A stretch of DNA of 39,058 bases from Gloeocapsa sp. DLM2.Bin57 (lineage in GTDB: Bacteria > Cyanobacteriota > Cyanobacteriia > Cyanobacteriales > Gloeocapsaceae): assembly GCA_007693955.1 (NCBI GenBank), contig RECR01000115.1, forward strand, positions 1 through 39,058, written 5' to 3'. Both the position numbers and the translations under genes were made by a program. Below the pieces are notes generated by a model. It was not told the DNA's origin, did no database searches, and saw only the letters and a list, made by a program, of their open reading frames with translations. Positions 17,252-27,000 of the stretch are shown here, in pieces (position 1 is the first letter of the stretch; each line of letters opens with the position of its first letter).

Positions 17252-18901
17252 TTAAACCAAACAAGCGGCTAAATCCTCATCAGGAGTAGTGATCGCTTTG
17301 AGGTTATATTTCTCACTAAGTAATTTAAACACGTTAGGAGAAATAAAAGCGGGTAAAGTAGGACCTAGACGAATATCTTGGATACCTAAATATAACAGAG
17401 ATAATAACACCGCTACTGCTTTCTGTTCATACCAAGATAAAATCATCGACAAAGGTAATTGATTCACATCAACCTCAAAAGCTTTAGCTAATTCAATAGC
17501 GATTTGAATAGCTGAATAAGCATCATTACATTGTCCCACATCCATTAAACGAGGTAAATTACCAATAGTACCTAAATCCTGATCAAAGAAACGGAACTTA
17601 CCACAAGCTAAAGTTAACACCACACAATCTTGAGGTACTTTTTCCACAAACTCTGTATAATAATTCCGTTCTGGTTTAGCACCATCACAACCACCCACTA
17701 GGAAAATATGACGGAGTTTACCTTGTTTAATCGCGTCAATTACTTGATCTCCTACGCTTAAAACCGCGTTACGACCAAAACCAACCATCACTTGACGTGG
17801 TGCTTCATCTTCTCTGAAACCATCCATGGTGAGACTAATAGCGATCGCCCTACTATAATCTATTTTTCCTGTTTCATCTGCAGCTAGATAATTAATCCCA
17901 CCATAACCCACAGGACCTATGGTAAACAATTTTTCCTCATAAATCTCTTGAGGTGGCATTAAACAGTTAGTAGTTACTATAACAGCACCTGGGAATCTGG
18001 CAAATTCTTTGGTCTGATTTTGCCAAGCTGTACCATAATGACCATAGAAATGGGGATATTTTTCTTTCAGACGAGGATAACCGTGAGCGGGTAATAACTC
18101 TCCATGAGTATAGACATTAATACCTTTTCCTGCGGTTTGAGCCAGAATCTCTGCTAGTTGTCTAATATCATGTCCTGAAACTAGTATGGCTTTACCTTGT
18201 TTAGCATGCAAAGGAACAGTAGTTGGGGTAGGATGTCCATAGGTTTGAGTATGTCCTGCGTCTAGTAATTCCATGGCTTTAAGATTATACTTACCTATCT
18301 CTAAAGCTAGATTTACCCAATCTGCTAATTCCCAAGTATGATTATCAAAACTAGTTAGGGTTCTTTGAATAAAATTATAAACTTCTTCGTCTTGTTGTCC
18401 TAATTCTTGAGCGTGAAAATTATAAGATGCTAACCCTTTAAGTCCATAAAGTACGGTTAACTTTAAAGAAAATATGTCATTATTGCCTATATTTTCACTA
18501 ATAAAGCTTAAAGCAACATCTTGACCTTGCTCTACTAAACTAGCATTAAAATCTGGTTGATAGCGCGCAATTTTGGGGAAAAGAAAATTTTCTCCTGTTA
18601 GGTTATGAATCTGGGTTTTCAATCCTTCTCGATAACTCAGACATTGACGAATATATTGAGTAAATCGTTTTTGGTCAAAATTAACGTTAGTCATCGTCGC
18701 GAAAATCGTCTCACAGGTAAAGACATCAATATCATGAGTATCGATATTTAATTCTTTAGCTTTAAGAACTACATAAGCTAACCCACGTAAACAATAAATC
18801 GTCAAATCCTGTACAGCATTGACTTGAGGACTTTTACCACAAGCACCCCATTGATGACATCCATTACCACTAGCTGTTTGTTCGCATTGTTCACAAAACA
18901 T
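17252..18901 (-). CDS. hcp: Hybrid-cluster protein (class I Hcp; hydroxylamine/NO reductase)
   Basis: A 549-residue hybrid-cluster protein. Residues C3, C6, C15 and C21 give the CX2CX8CX5C pattern that holds a [4Fe-4S] cluster in class I proteins such as those of Desulfovibrio. C-terminal motifs for the hybrid Fe-S-O cluster are present: VGGCDGAKPERNYY, LTLACGKFRFF and DVGQCNDAYSA, plus an IVTTNCLMPP segment. Hcp was first called hydroxylamine reductase; later work in E. coli supports NO reduction and S-nitrosylation roles under anaerobic conditions. In a cyanobacterium it would serve dark anoxia or nitrosative stress. It diverges from a Crp/Fnr regulator across a TTGAC-N4-GTCAA palindrome, which is strong context for NO-responsive control. 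No hcr reductase gene is adjacent. Confidence 0.96.
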   Translation of the reverse strand: MFCEQCEQTASGNGCHQWGACGKSPQVNAVQDLTIYCLRGLAYVVLKAKELNIDTHDIDVFTCETIFATMTNVNFDQKRFTQYIRQCLSYREGLKTQIHNLTGENFLFPKIARYQPDFNASLVEQGQDVALSFISENIGNNDIFSLKLTVLYGLKGLASYNFHAQELGQQDEEVYNFIQRTLTSFDNHTWELADWVNLALEIGKYNLKAMELLDAGHTQTYGHPTPTTVPLHAKQGKAILVSGHDIRQLAEILAQTAGKGINVYTHGELLPAHGYPRLKEKYPHFYGHYGTAWQNQTKEFARFPGAVIVTTNCLMPPQEIYEEKLFTIGPVGYGGINYLAADETGKIDYSRAIAISLTMDGFREDEAPRQVMVGFGRNAVLSVGDQVIDAIKQGKLRHIFLVGGCDGAKPERNYYTEFVEKVPQDCVVLTLACGKFRFFDQDLGTIGNLPRLMDVGQCNDAYSAIQIAIELAKAFEVDVNQLPLSMILSWYEQKAVAVLLSLLYLGIQDIRLGPTLPAFISPNVFKLLSEKYNLKAITTPDEDLAACLV

Positions 18902-18967
18902 AATCTGACTCCATTTCCTCTGTTGGTTTATCTATGATCACTGTAGAGGATGTCAGTTATTTAAAGC

Positions 18968-18983
18968 TTTGACTTAAGTCAAA
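18968..18983. promoter_or_regulatory. FNR/DNR-type operator between hcp and its regulator
   Basis: TTTGACTTAAGTCAAA is a perfect 16-base palindrome of the form TTGAC-N4-GTCAA. It lies in the 102-base divergent gap, its centre 74 bases before the hcp start and 28 bases before the regulator start. The regulator's recognition helix has the E-T-L-S-R pattern (ExxSR) that reads TTGA half-sites in FNR and DNR proteins. The position suggests activation of hcp and possible autoregulation. Confidence 0.75.
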
Positions 18984-19003
18984 ATTAGGGATTCAGTCAA
19001 AAA

Positions 19004-19693
19004 ATGTTAAATCTAGAAGAATTTTTAAGTAACACCAAACTATTTAAGGATCTACCCCCACAACAATATCAAGCTTTAGCCAAAATTGCCCAGAAACAGA
19101 CCTATACTAAAGGACAAGTCATTTTTTGGCAAGGTGAAGAGGGAGAAGGTTTTTTTATTGTCGTCACAGGTAAGGTAAAAATATTTCAAACCTCTTTAGA
19201 GGGAAAAGAACAGATTTTAAACTTTTTTAGAGAAGGGGAACATTTTGCTGAAGTTCCCGCTTTTGATGGTGGTTGTTATCCAGTTTCTGCAGCAACTCTA
19301 GAGGATACAGAATTACTTTTTTTCTCTAGAAAAGATTTTATTACGGTAATTGAACAACATCCTACTTTAGCACTTAATATTCTGGTGGTTTTTGCTAAAC
19401 ATCTACGTAAATTAGTTGGTTTAATCGAAAATGTTTCTCTTAGAGAAGTTCCCCAACGACTCGCAGTTTATCTGTTGAGTTTAAGTGAACGTCAAGGCAA
19501 TAAAACTACCGTAGAATTGGATTTAACTAAAGGACAATTAGCCGCCATGATTGGTACGATTCCAGAGACTCTCTCTCGTGGTTTTACTAAATTATCCCAA
19601 GAAGGCTTGATTCAAGTTAATGGATTACAAATTACTTTGTTAGATATAAAAAAGCTACAGGAAAAAGCGGGAATTTTTGCTGATATTAATTAA
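19004..19693 (+). CDS. Crp/Fnr-family regulator, DNR/HcpR-like
   Basis: A 229-residue regulator. The N-terminal sensor beta-barrel (about 10-130) has IFWQGEEGEGFFIVVTGKVK. The dimer helix follows, then a C-terminal winged helix with KGQLAAMIGTIPETLSRGF. The region aligning to the cAMP pocket reads GEHFAEVPAFDGGCYPVSA and lacks the Arg that binds cAMP. The protein has only one Cys in the sensor, so it is neither a CRP nor a [4Fe-4S] FNR. This resembles DNR/HcpR proteins that sense NO, in DNR through heme. It diverges from hcp across the palindrome its helix should bind. I infer that it controls hcp in response to NO or low oxygen. The ligand is unproven. Confidence 0.85.
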   Translation: MLNLEEFLSNTKLFKDLPPQQYQALAKIAQKQTYTKGQVIFWQGEEGEGFFIVVTGKVKIFQTSLEGKEQILNFFREGEHFAEVPAFDGGCYPVSAATLEDTELLFFSRKDFITVIEQHPTLALNILVVFAKHLRKLVGLIENVSLREVPQRLAVYLLSLSERQGNKTTVELDLTKGQLAAMIGTIPETLSRGFTKLSQEGLIQVNGLQITLLDIKKLQEKAGIFADIN

Positions 19694-19726
19694 GAAAAAA
19701 ATACCTATAGCAATTACCATAGGTAT
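19694..19726 (-). terminator. Terminator shared by the regulator and the psb35-like gene
   Basis: ATACCTAT (19701-19708) pairs perfectly with ATAGGTAT (19719-19726). On the minus strand it is followed by seven T (19694-19700), so it is a clear terminator for the psb35-like gene. Confidence 0.75.
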
Positions 19727-19734
19727 CAGATCAA

Positions 19735-19974
19735 TTATTCAGCTAAATTTTTACTGGTAAAAGCGTCTAAAGAATAAGCAGGAACACGATTAGAGTAGTC
19801 TGTAGATTGTCCTGTTACTATTTTGGCGATCGCTTCAAAGCCCTTGGAATTTAAATTACGGTTGTGGATGGGTTTACTTTGTTCACCGCGGAAGTAAGCT
19901 TGTGTACCAATTACCGCAGCAGCTACCCAGCCTACTAATAATACTGCAATTAACATAATCATAGTGGTTGTCAT
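19735..19974 (-). CDS. psb35: Psb35-like small membrane protein (PSII assembly)
   Basis: A 79-residue protein with one N-terminal transmembrane helix (MIMLIAVLLVGWVAAAVIG), then QAYFRGEQSKPIHNRN and a polar tail with YSNRVPAYSLDAF. I recognise this as the small cyanobacterial protein called Psb35, reported to stabilise the CP47 module and high-light-inducible proteins during photosystem II assembly. The match is from memory, so the name is moderately sure. The start at 19974 is well supported: AAGGA lies about 8-12 bases upstream and a TTGACA/TACATT promoter ends 35 bases upstream. A longer reading from 20037 would begin inside the -35 box. It lies in the thylakoid or plasma membrane and is probably monocistronic. 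Confidence 0.7.
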   Translation of the reverse strand: MTTTMIMLIAVLLVGWVAAAVIGTQAYFRGEQSKPIHNRNLNSKGFEAIAKIVTGQSTDYSNRVPAYSLDAFTSKNLAE

Positions 19975-20008
19975 ATATTTATTTTCCTTTTTTACTTTCT
20001 TATTAACT

Positions 20009-20037
20009 AATGTAACAAGTTTATTAAGATTTGTCAA
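20009..20037 (-). promoter_or_regulatory. Promoter of the psb35-like gene
   Basis: On the minus strand, TTGACA (20037-20032) is followed after exactly 17 bases by TACATT (20014-20009). The leader would be about 28 bases. Upstream, AGGGT/ACCCT (about 20062-20078) forms a small hairpin of unknown meaning. Confidence 0.75.
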
Positions 20038-20101
20038 GTTTACTTTACAAAATTATTTAAATAGGGTAAAAATAACCCTCAATCTGAGTCAATAGAGAAG
20101 C

Positions 20102-20196
20102 TATAGCGCTACGCGCAAGGCAAGAGGCAAAAGTAGATTAGCACTCTTGTTTCATAACTTTAAAATGTCCTAACCACAACGCGTACTGCTGCTATA
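20102..20196. mobile_element. MITE-like element, copy C
   Basis: A 95-base element with ends TATAGCGCTACGCG and CGCGTACTGCTGCTATA (one extra triplet). The stretch from GTAGATTAGCACTC to the right end matches copy B almost base for base; the octamer repeats of copy B are missing. It lies 16 bases beyond the stop of the lipid-kinase gene and upstream of the psb35-like promoter. Confidence 0.65.
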
Positions 20197-20212
20197 CCTC
20201 TTGCCTGAGACT

Positions 20213-21475
20213 TTAATCTAGAGAACTCAGAGGAGCGATAATAGTCAAAGCTTGAGGAAGACAACGAAAGTGTACCGAACTTGTCTCGATAATTTCTCCA
20301 TCGATAACTAGATTTTGAGGAGTATTGGTGGTAATTGTTAGTGATTTAGTCCGCACATAGATTAAATCTTCTCGATTACTAGGTTTTCCTGCCAAAGCAG
20401 AAGTAAACAGAGAAGCAACGGTATTTAAACCTTGTAAAAAAGTCTTACTCGTAGCGATCGTCACTTCTAGTAAACCATCATCGGGAATAACTTCACCAAA
20501 ACCTTGAGCTAAAACAGAGGTAGGAGGAGCTACATTAGCTATAGTAATAGCCGTAATTTCTAGATCTTGTACTTCATCGTCTATTTCTACAGTAGCTGTA
20601 AAGGGTTGCTGTTCCGTTAATTGTTGTACTCCCGCTAAGATATAAGCCAAACTGCCAAAACGGTTTTTTAACTCTCGGTTAGCTTTGTTAACCATTTCCG
20701 CTTCAAAACCCAATCCAGCTAAAAGAATCATGGGAATATCGTTACATAAGGCTGCGTCTATAACATGAGTATTCCCTGCGATGATATTATCACAAGCACC
20801 TCTGAGGTTAGTAGGGATATCTAAAGCTACCGCAAAAGCATTAGCTGTACCACGGGGAATTATCCCTAAAGGAATATCAGTACCAATTAAAGCACTAGCC
20901 ACAGCAGAAACCGTACCATCGCCACCAGAAGCGATAATCAGACTATGGTTTTCTTGATTTTGAGCTTTAATTCCTTGAATAGCTGCTGAGACTTGTTCAC
21001 AAGGATCTAGATCTGCTTGAGTATAAATAACATTAACTAAGATTTGCGGTTCAAGAAAAGAGCGAATTAGGGTTAAGTCTTGATTGGGGTTACCATTTCC
21101 TGCGACTGGGTTAAAAATCAGATAAGCAAAACGACTCTGACTAAAACCTCTAATCATTAAATCTGCTGAAGCTTCATTAATTGCTAAGGGGATATCATAT
21201 TCTTGACAAGCTTGTAAAAGCATATGAAAATTGGGATAGTCTAACCAAAGAGTTTCAGGCTCACAGAAAAAAAACACCCCGCTGATATCTTGTTGCAGAA
21301 TTTGTTTAATAATCCCGAGTTGGGTATCACAGCTAATTTGTTTATTGATGCGTTTGCTGATTTGCTCAGTTGTCACTAAATCAAAACCACTGAGAATAGT
21401 TTTATGTTTCTCTATCCAAGCTTTCAGACTATCTATTTGATCAAGATGAGATAATAAAGCTAGTTTTCTAGACAT
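20213..21475 (-). CDS. Fusion of a methylglyoxal-synthase-like domain and a YegS/DagK-type lipid kinase
   Basis: A 420-residue two-domain protein. Residues 1-115 align with methylglyoxal synthase: ALLSH for LVAHD, a CDTQLG segment for GGDQQVG, FFFCEPE for FFWDP, and [16 protein letters not shown] for PVATNVATADFII. The phosphate-binding and HDPD residues of MgsA are not kept (HDPD reads DYPN), so this part is probably a ligand-binding remnant rather than an enzyme. From 116 on is a diacylglycerol-kinase-type lipid kinase: [25 protein letters not shown] (the GGDGT nucleotide motif) and [13 protein letters not shown]. It is a cytosolic or membrane-associated enzyme that would phosphorylate a lipid such as diacylglycerol. 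It diverges from the peroxiredoxin with a 46-base gap. Confidence 0.85.
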   Translation of the reverse strand: MSRKLALLSHLDQIDSLKAWIEKHKTILSGFDLVTTEQISKRINKQISCDTQLGIIKQILQQDISGVFFFCEPETLWLDYPNFHMLLQACQEYDIPLAINEASADLMIRGFSQSRFAYLIFNPVAGNGNPNQDLTLIRSFLEPQILVNVIYTQADLDPCEQVSAAIQGIKAQNQENHSLIIASGGDGTVSAVASALIGTDIPLGIIPRGTANAFAVALDIPTNLRGACDNIIAGNTHVIDAALCNDIPMILLAGLGFEAEMVNKANRELKNRFGSLAYILAGVQQLTEQQPFTATVEIDDEVQDLEITAITIANVAPPTSVLAQGFGEVIPDDGLLEVTIATSKTFLQGLNTVASLFTSALAGKPSNREDLIYVRTKSLTITTNTPQNLVIDGEIIETSSVHFRCLPQALTIIAPLSSLD

Positions 21476-21521
21476 AAATTTAAGGTATATTATTAAAGTT
21501 GGTCAAAAGGAGTCTGAAGTT

Positions 21522-22130
21522 ATGGAAGGAGGCGCGAGGGTTGGTCAAGCAGCTCCTGAATTTCGTGCGACAGGAGTAATCAATCAAGAATTTAAAGATA
21601 TTAAACTATCTGACTATTTAGGTAAATACCTTATTTTGTTATTCTATCCACTTAATTTTACCTTTGTTTGTCCCACAGAAATTATCGCTTTTAGCGATCG
21701 CTATCAAGAATTTGCTGATTTAGACACAGAGATTTTAGGAATATCAGTAGATAGTGAATTTTCACACCTAGCGTGGATTCAAACCGATCCTAGAGAGGGA
21801 GGAATTGGAGATATCACTTATCCTTTGGTTTCAGATATCAAAAAAGAAATCAGTAATAGTTATGATATCCTTGATCCAGAAGCAGGAGTAGCTTTACGAG
21901 CTTTATTTATTATTGATAAAAAAGGGATTATCCAACACATAACCATCAACAATCTCTCTTTTGGACGTAGTGTTGAAGAGACCTTAAGAACGCTTAAAGC
22001 CATTCAACACGTACAAAGTTGTCCTAACGAAGTATGTCCCGTAGATTGGGAAGAAGGCAATCAAACCATCATAGCAGATCCTGACAAAGCCAAGCTATTT
22101 TTTGCTCAAGCCAACTTAGCAAATTCCTAA
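21522..22130 (+). CDS. 2-Cys peroxiredoxin (AhpC/TSA family)
   Basis: A 202-residue thiol peroxidase that reduces hydrogen peroxide and alkyl hydroperoxides with thioredoxin as donor. The peroxidatic Cys is C50 in FTFVCPTEI, and the resolving Cys lies near 172 in the pattern NEVCPVDW. The usual FYPLDFTF reads FYPLNFTF, a mild change. C-terminal residues extend past VCPVDW, as in typical 2-Cys enzymes that can be hyperoxidised. AGGAG stands about 10 bases before the ATG. The type II NADH dehydrogenase gene follows after 36 bases, so the two may be co-transcribed and linked by redox control. Confidence 0.95.
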   Translation: MEGGARVGQAAPEFRATGVINQEFKDIKLSDYLGKYLILLFYPLNFTFVCPTEIIAFSDRYQEFADLDTEILGISVDSEFSHLAWIQTDPREGGIGDITYPLVSDIKKEISNSYDILDPEAGVALRALFIIDKKGIIQHITINNLSFGRSVEETLRTLKAIQHVQSCPNEVCPVDWEEGNQTIIADPDKAKLFFAQANLANS

Positions 22131-22166
22131 TGCTATGCTAAAGATAGTTTACCTGATTGAGCTATC

Positions 22167-23378
22167 ATGACAGAAGCAAGAAAACAAGTCTGTATAATCG
22201 GTGGAGGGTTTGGAGGGTTATATACAGCCCTACGTTTAGATGAACTATCCTGGGAAAATATAGGTAAACCCCAAATAACTTTGATAGATAAAAACGATCG
22301 CTTTTTATTTAGTCCCTTACTTTACGAACTCTTAAGCGGGGAAATGCAAGCTTGGGAAATAGCCCCTAATTATAGCGAATTATTAAAAGATACAGAAGTA
22401 CAATTTAGTCAAACCTCGGTTAAAAGTCTTGATATCGGGCAAAAACAGCTTAAACTAGATGACGACACAGAATTACACTGCGATCGCCTAGTTATCGCTA
22501 CAGGAGGAAATACCCCTCTAGATTTTGTACCTGGTGCAGCAACATACGCTATCCCCTTTCGTACTCTAGAAGACGCCTATTTACTCGCCGAAAGACTCAA
22601 AAGTCTGGAGCAATCCTCAACTAATTATATTCGTATTGCCATCGTCGGTGGTGGTTATAGTGGAGTAGAATTAGCTTGTAAACTAGCAGATAGACTAGGA
22701 GAAAGAGGACGTATTCGCATTGTCGAACGTGGAGATAATATACTGCGCAATTCCCCAGAATTTAACCGAGAAACAGCGAAAAAAGCCCTAGAAGCTAGAA
22801 AAGTCTGGTTAGATTTAGAAACGGAAATTCAACGTATAGAAGCAGATAACCTTACCCTAGTTTATAAAAATCAAATAGATACCATACCAGTAGATCTAGT
22901 TTTATGGACAGTAGGTACAAAAGTATCACCTTTTATCCAACAATTACCACTTCCACATGATAACTATGGTTATTTAAAGACTAACTCCTATTTACAAGTG
23001 GAGGGAGAATCCCATCTCTATGCTCTCGGAGATGTAGCCACCAGTCAAGATGCTACAGGTCAACAAATACCCAAAACCGCCCAAGCAGCTATACAACAAG
23101 CCGATTATTGCGCCTGGAATATTTGGGCTAGTTTAACCGGACGCCCTTTATTACCTTTTCGCTATCAACCCCTAGGGGAAATGATGACTCTCGGTGTAGA
23201 TAACGCTACCCTTAGTGGTTTAGGTCTAAAATTAGAAGGTATCCCTGCTCATCTAATTAGACGTCTAATTTATCTCTATCGCTTACCTACCCGTAAACAT
23301 CAACTCAATGTCGGTTTAAATTGGTTAGCACAACCCCTATTACAATTCTTGCAGCAAGAGGAGGGTGTTCAAATTTAA
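22167..23378 (+). CDS. Type II NAD(P)H dehydrogenase (NDH-2/Ndb)
   Basis: A 403-residue FAD enzyme that passes electrons from NAD(P)H to quinones without pumping protons. The FAD site is CIIGGGFGGLYTALRL near the N-terminus. The NAD site is IAIVGGGYSGVELACKLADR near 152. The second FAD motif is LYALGDVA near 288. The C-terminal 60 residues contain an amphipathic stretch (LIRRLIYLYRLPTRKHQLNVG) that may hold the enzyme to the membrane. Cyanobacterial Ndb proteins also act in redox sensing and phylloquinone/vitamin K biosynthesis. I cannot assign it to NdbA, B or C from sequence alone. The HAD gene begins 6 bases after its stop, so they form one operon. Confidence 0.9.
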   Translation: MTEARKQVCIIGGGFGGLYTALRLDELSWENIGKPQITLIDKNDRFLFSPLLYELLSGEMQAWEIAPNYSELLKDTEVQFSQTSVKSLDIGQKQLKLDDDTELHCDRLVIATGGNTPLDFVPGAATYAIPFRTLEDAYLLAERLKSLEQSSTNYIRIAIVGGGYSGVELACKLADRLGERGRIRIVERGDNILRNSPEFNRETAKKALEARKVWLDLETEIQRIEADNLTLVYKNQIDTIPVDLVLWTVGTKVSPFIQQLPLPHDNYGYLKTNSYLQVEGESHLYALGDVATSQDATGQQIPKTAQAAIQQADYCAWNIWASLTGRPLLPFRYQPLGEMMTLGVDNATLSGLGLKLEGIPAHLIRRLIYLYRLPTRKHQLNVGLNWLAQPLLQFLQQEEGVQI

Positions 23379-23384
23379 TACTAC

Positions 23385-24032
23385 ATGAGTAAGCCTAAAG
23401 TAATCTTTTTAGACGCGGTAGAAACAATTATTGGTTTACGAGGAAGTGTCGGGGAAATCTACGCTAATCTAGCACAACAAGTAGGAGTAACCGTTAACCA
23501 AGAAGCAGTTAATCAAGCTTTTTATCAAAGTTTTAAAGCTTCTACCCCCTGTGCTTTTCCTGGTGTAGAATTAGCCGAAATACCTCAATGGGAATATAAT
23601 TGGTGGCGGGCGATCGCTTATTCTACTTTTGCTAGAGTAGGTGTAATTAATCAATTCGCCGATTTTGAGGGCTTTTTTGCTGCTGTATATCAGTACTTTG
23701 CTACCCCTAAACCCTGGTACGTTTATAGGGATGTTATACCTAGTTTGATTCATTGGCAAGAAGAAGGTATAGAATTGGGGATTATCTCTAATTTTGATAC
23801 CCGCATCTACTCAGTCTTAGAAGAATTAGGTCTCAAAGAATATTTTGATAGCATTACTATATCTTCTCTAGTAGGTGCAGCTAAACCCGATGAGCAAATC
23901 TTTTTAAGTGCACTAGAAAAACATCAATGTCAACCTAATCAAGCATGGCATATCGGTGATAGTTTTATTGAAGATTATCAAGGAGCAATATCTGTAGGTA
24001 TAAAGGGTTTTTGTTTGGAAAGAAAAGCCTAA
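23385..24032 (+). CDS. HAD-superfamily hydrolase-like protein (REG-2/HDHD3-like)
   Basis: A 215-residue HAD-like protein. Motif I is VIFLDAVETI: the nucleophile D10 is kept but the usual acid/base Asp two residues on is V12. Motif II is GIISNFDTRI near 130, the motif III lysine is in GAAKPDEQIF, and motif IV is HIGDSFIEDYQGA near 190. The GLRGSVGEIY stretch after motif I marks the REG-2/HDHD3-like group, whose substrates are poorly known. It follows the NADH dehydrogenase gene by 6 bases. Its TAA overlaps the stop codon of the convergent alpha-mannosidase gene (24029-24032). Confidence 0.85.
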   Translation: MSKPKVIFLDAVETIIGLRGSVGEIYANLAQQVGVTVNQEAVNQAFYQSFKASTPCAFPGVELAEIPQWEYNWWRAIAYSTFARVGVINQFADFEGFFAAVYQYFATPKPWYVYRDVIPSLIHWQEEGIELGIISNFDTRIYSVLEELGLKEYFDSITISSLVGAAKPDEQIFLSALEKHQCQPNQAWHIGDSFIEDYQGAISVGIKGFCLERKA

Positions 24033-27000
24033 TTGATGCTTACCAGTAAAAAACTAGCAATTTGCCAGGGTTGAATAGAGTAACAATCAGTACAGTTAAT
24101 TACTTCTTCAAGGAGGTTGACTCGACAGATGACTTTTAAGGGTAAATTATTATTAAGGTTTAATCTAGCGGGTTTTCCTTGGGATTCGTAACAACGTAAA
24201 ATCCAGTTACCTTCTTCTCCTGGTTTAAAGGCTAGTAAAATTAAATTATCCGCACCTAAATCGATAAAACTACCCTCAGGAGGTAAGGATTTAGGATTTA
24301 GGGAATTATCTAAATATTGTACCTTAAGAGGTAGGTTAAGTTCTGCTACTCTTTTCATAGGTTGGGCTTGTTGCCAATTACCTAGATTGGGATAAATAGC
24401 GTAGGTAAACTCATGTTTCCCTGTGTCTGCTTCTGGATCTGGCCAGGTAGGACTACGTAAAAGACTCAGTCGTAGTTGACTTGGTTGACTGTCATAACCA
24501 TATTTATAGTCACTTAGAAGACTAACGCTATAATTATTCTCTTCTATAGTCGCCCATCCTTGGGCACAAACTTCCCATTTACTGCTAGACTCAGTAGGGC
24601 GTAAAGTAGCAGCGCAAGGAGTACCATAAATAACGCGATCGCTAGTTAAAGTAAGAGGAAATGCTGCTTTAACCAGGGTATGTTTTTCTTGCCAATCCAC
24701 CTGAGTTTTTATTTGTAATATTTTTGATTGGTATTGTAAGATATAATCTTGTTGCCAAGAGGAGTTACCCTGAGTTCTGGTTACCCGAATACTCCATTGT
24801 AGTGGTCCTGTTTCTAGATATTGAATATCTACTAATTGAGTTGGTGGTAGGGGATAAGCTTGATAATTAGGGTTTATATTCCAAGCATCCCAATACTGAC
24901 CTTGGTCTCTAAAGCTTTGTAATTGGTTTCCTGGGGCGCTAAGTAGTTCTTTTTGACTGATTTGATCATAAATACTCAGGATATCTCCTGTTTCTAAACT
25001 AATAATTACTTTTAAATAATCGTTATCTAGAATATATTCTCTCGGTTTATCTTGAAGTGGGGGAGTTTGCTCTAGAGGATATAACCAGTAGAGACGATAA
25101 CCTACTGAGGGGATAGCTGAAGCGTAAAAGAGTAATTCTCGTTGTTGAGTAAATTGGGTAATTAGAGACTCTCCCGTTGTGGTCATAATTCCCCAATTAC
25201 CATCAGGAGGAGAGATACTGACTAATTCTGAACGTGACCAATTCAGGGAGTTAAAGATAACTATTGGTTTGGCTTCAGGGTGGAATGAGGGTGGAATTTC
25301 CACCGCTTTAGCGATCGCCTCTAATGATTCTGTTAGTATTTTTTCCCCGATTGCTTTAGCTTCTAACCATCCTTGTTGCGCTTCTGTAAATACTTCTGGT
25401 ATCGATGTTCCAGGTAAAATATCGTGGAATTGATTAAATAAAATGTGTTGCCAAGCTTGGGGGATATTCTCTTGACAAACTGGGTTTTTTGCGCTATCAT
25501 TTTGTAAAGTGGGAAAGGGCGCGCGCTTAGAATACACACTTTCAGCTACAGACATAAATAATTCCGCTGCATAAATCAAACCCTCACTCTCCCGATTAAG
25601 TTTTTTTTGGTCTGCGTGGGTAGTGTAACAACCGCGATGGAATTCGAGATAGAGTTCATCATCCCAATAGGGAAGATTAGTATTAGGGAGTTGTTGGAGA
25701 TAGTTTAAAGCGGTAGTGAAGTGAAGTTGAGGAAAAAAAGGGGAATCAGACCAAGGTTGGACTAATTCTAGCATTTCTTGACTAGGACCTCCACCGTGAT
25801 CACCTACACCAGGTAGCCAAAAAGATTGAGTCAGTTGAGTTTGTTGATACCAGTCAAAAGCGTGATTACTCATAGAGATGGGGTTAGTATCCATAACTCC
25901 AGTGAGATTAGGGGGGAGAAGAAAGGTTAAGACGCTACTACCATCAGGCGATCGCCAGTTAAACCAACCATAGGGGAAGGTATTGGTATCATTCCAGTGG
26001 AGTTTTCCTGTAAGAAAGTAATCTATGTTGGCTTGAGATAGGATTTGGGGGAGTTGAGAGGGGAAACCGAAGGAATCGGGTAACCAAGCAATGGGGGTTG
26101 TTTTACCGAATTTGGCACAGAAGTAGCGTTGTCCATAGAGAAGTTGACGAATAATGGATTCTCCCCCCACCAGATTAAGTTCTGCTTCTACCCACATACC
26201 CCCGAGGATTTCCCATGTTCCCTGTTTAACCTTGGTTTGGATAGTAGTAAATAAATCGGGGTGATTTTGTTCAATCCATTGGTATAAGACTGCGCTAGTA
26301 TGACCAAAAGTTAACTCAGGAAAGGTTTCTTGGAGAGAGATAACCGAGGTAAAGGTATTTTTAGCTACTTTCCAGGTTTCCGAAACAGTCCATAACCAAG
26401 CTAGATCTAGATGAGCGTGACCAAGTAAGTTAATCTGGTATTGTTGCAGTGGAGTAGCTAGGGGTAAAAGTTGAGTAGAGATGGTTTGTAATTGTCTCTC
26501 AAAAGCTTGAGTATCAGTTACTAAACTCCAATCAATACTAGAGAGATATTCAGCTAAAACAGGGAGTTGATCTGGTTGAAATTTCTGCAGATATTGGGCT
26601 AAGATTTGCCATTGAGTAGCGATAAAACCTGGATCTTGTCCTTTTTCATAGACACAGCGAGACTTCATCAAAGCGCCAAGATCGTGATTAGGACTAACTA
26701 AGCGTAGGGTGATGGTGATAGTTTCTCCTGGAGTAGCGTTAGGGGTGATTAATAAACGAGTAGAGGAGTCAAACAGATCACCTTCTCTAACTAACTTACC
26801 ATTAACATAGATTTGTGCAGATTGAGCCCACCAAGTTAATTCTAGACGTAGAGATAAGCCTAAGATACTATAACCACTAAGAGAATCGGGTATAGTTAAA
26901 GCTACAGCGTACCATTGTACTTGACCACCAGGAGACCAGGTTAAATAACCTTTGTCGTTAGGTTGAGTAGGAGACCAATTACTGATATCTAGAGGGGGTG

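Noticed and set aside
19975-20037. A longer N-terminus for the psb35-like protein
   Set aside because: The longer start (TTG) lies inside the -35 box of a well-formed promoter; the ATG at 19974 has a Shine-Dalgarno.
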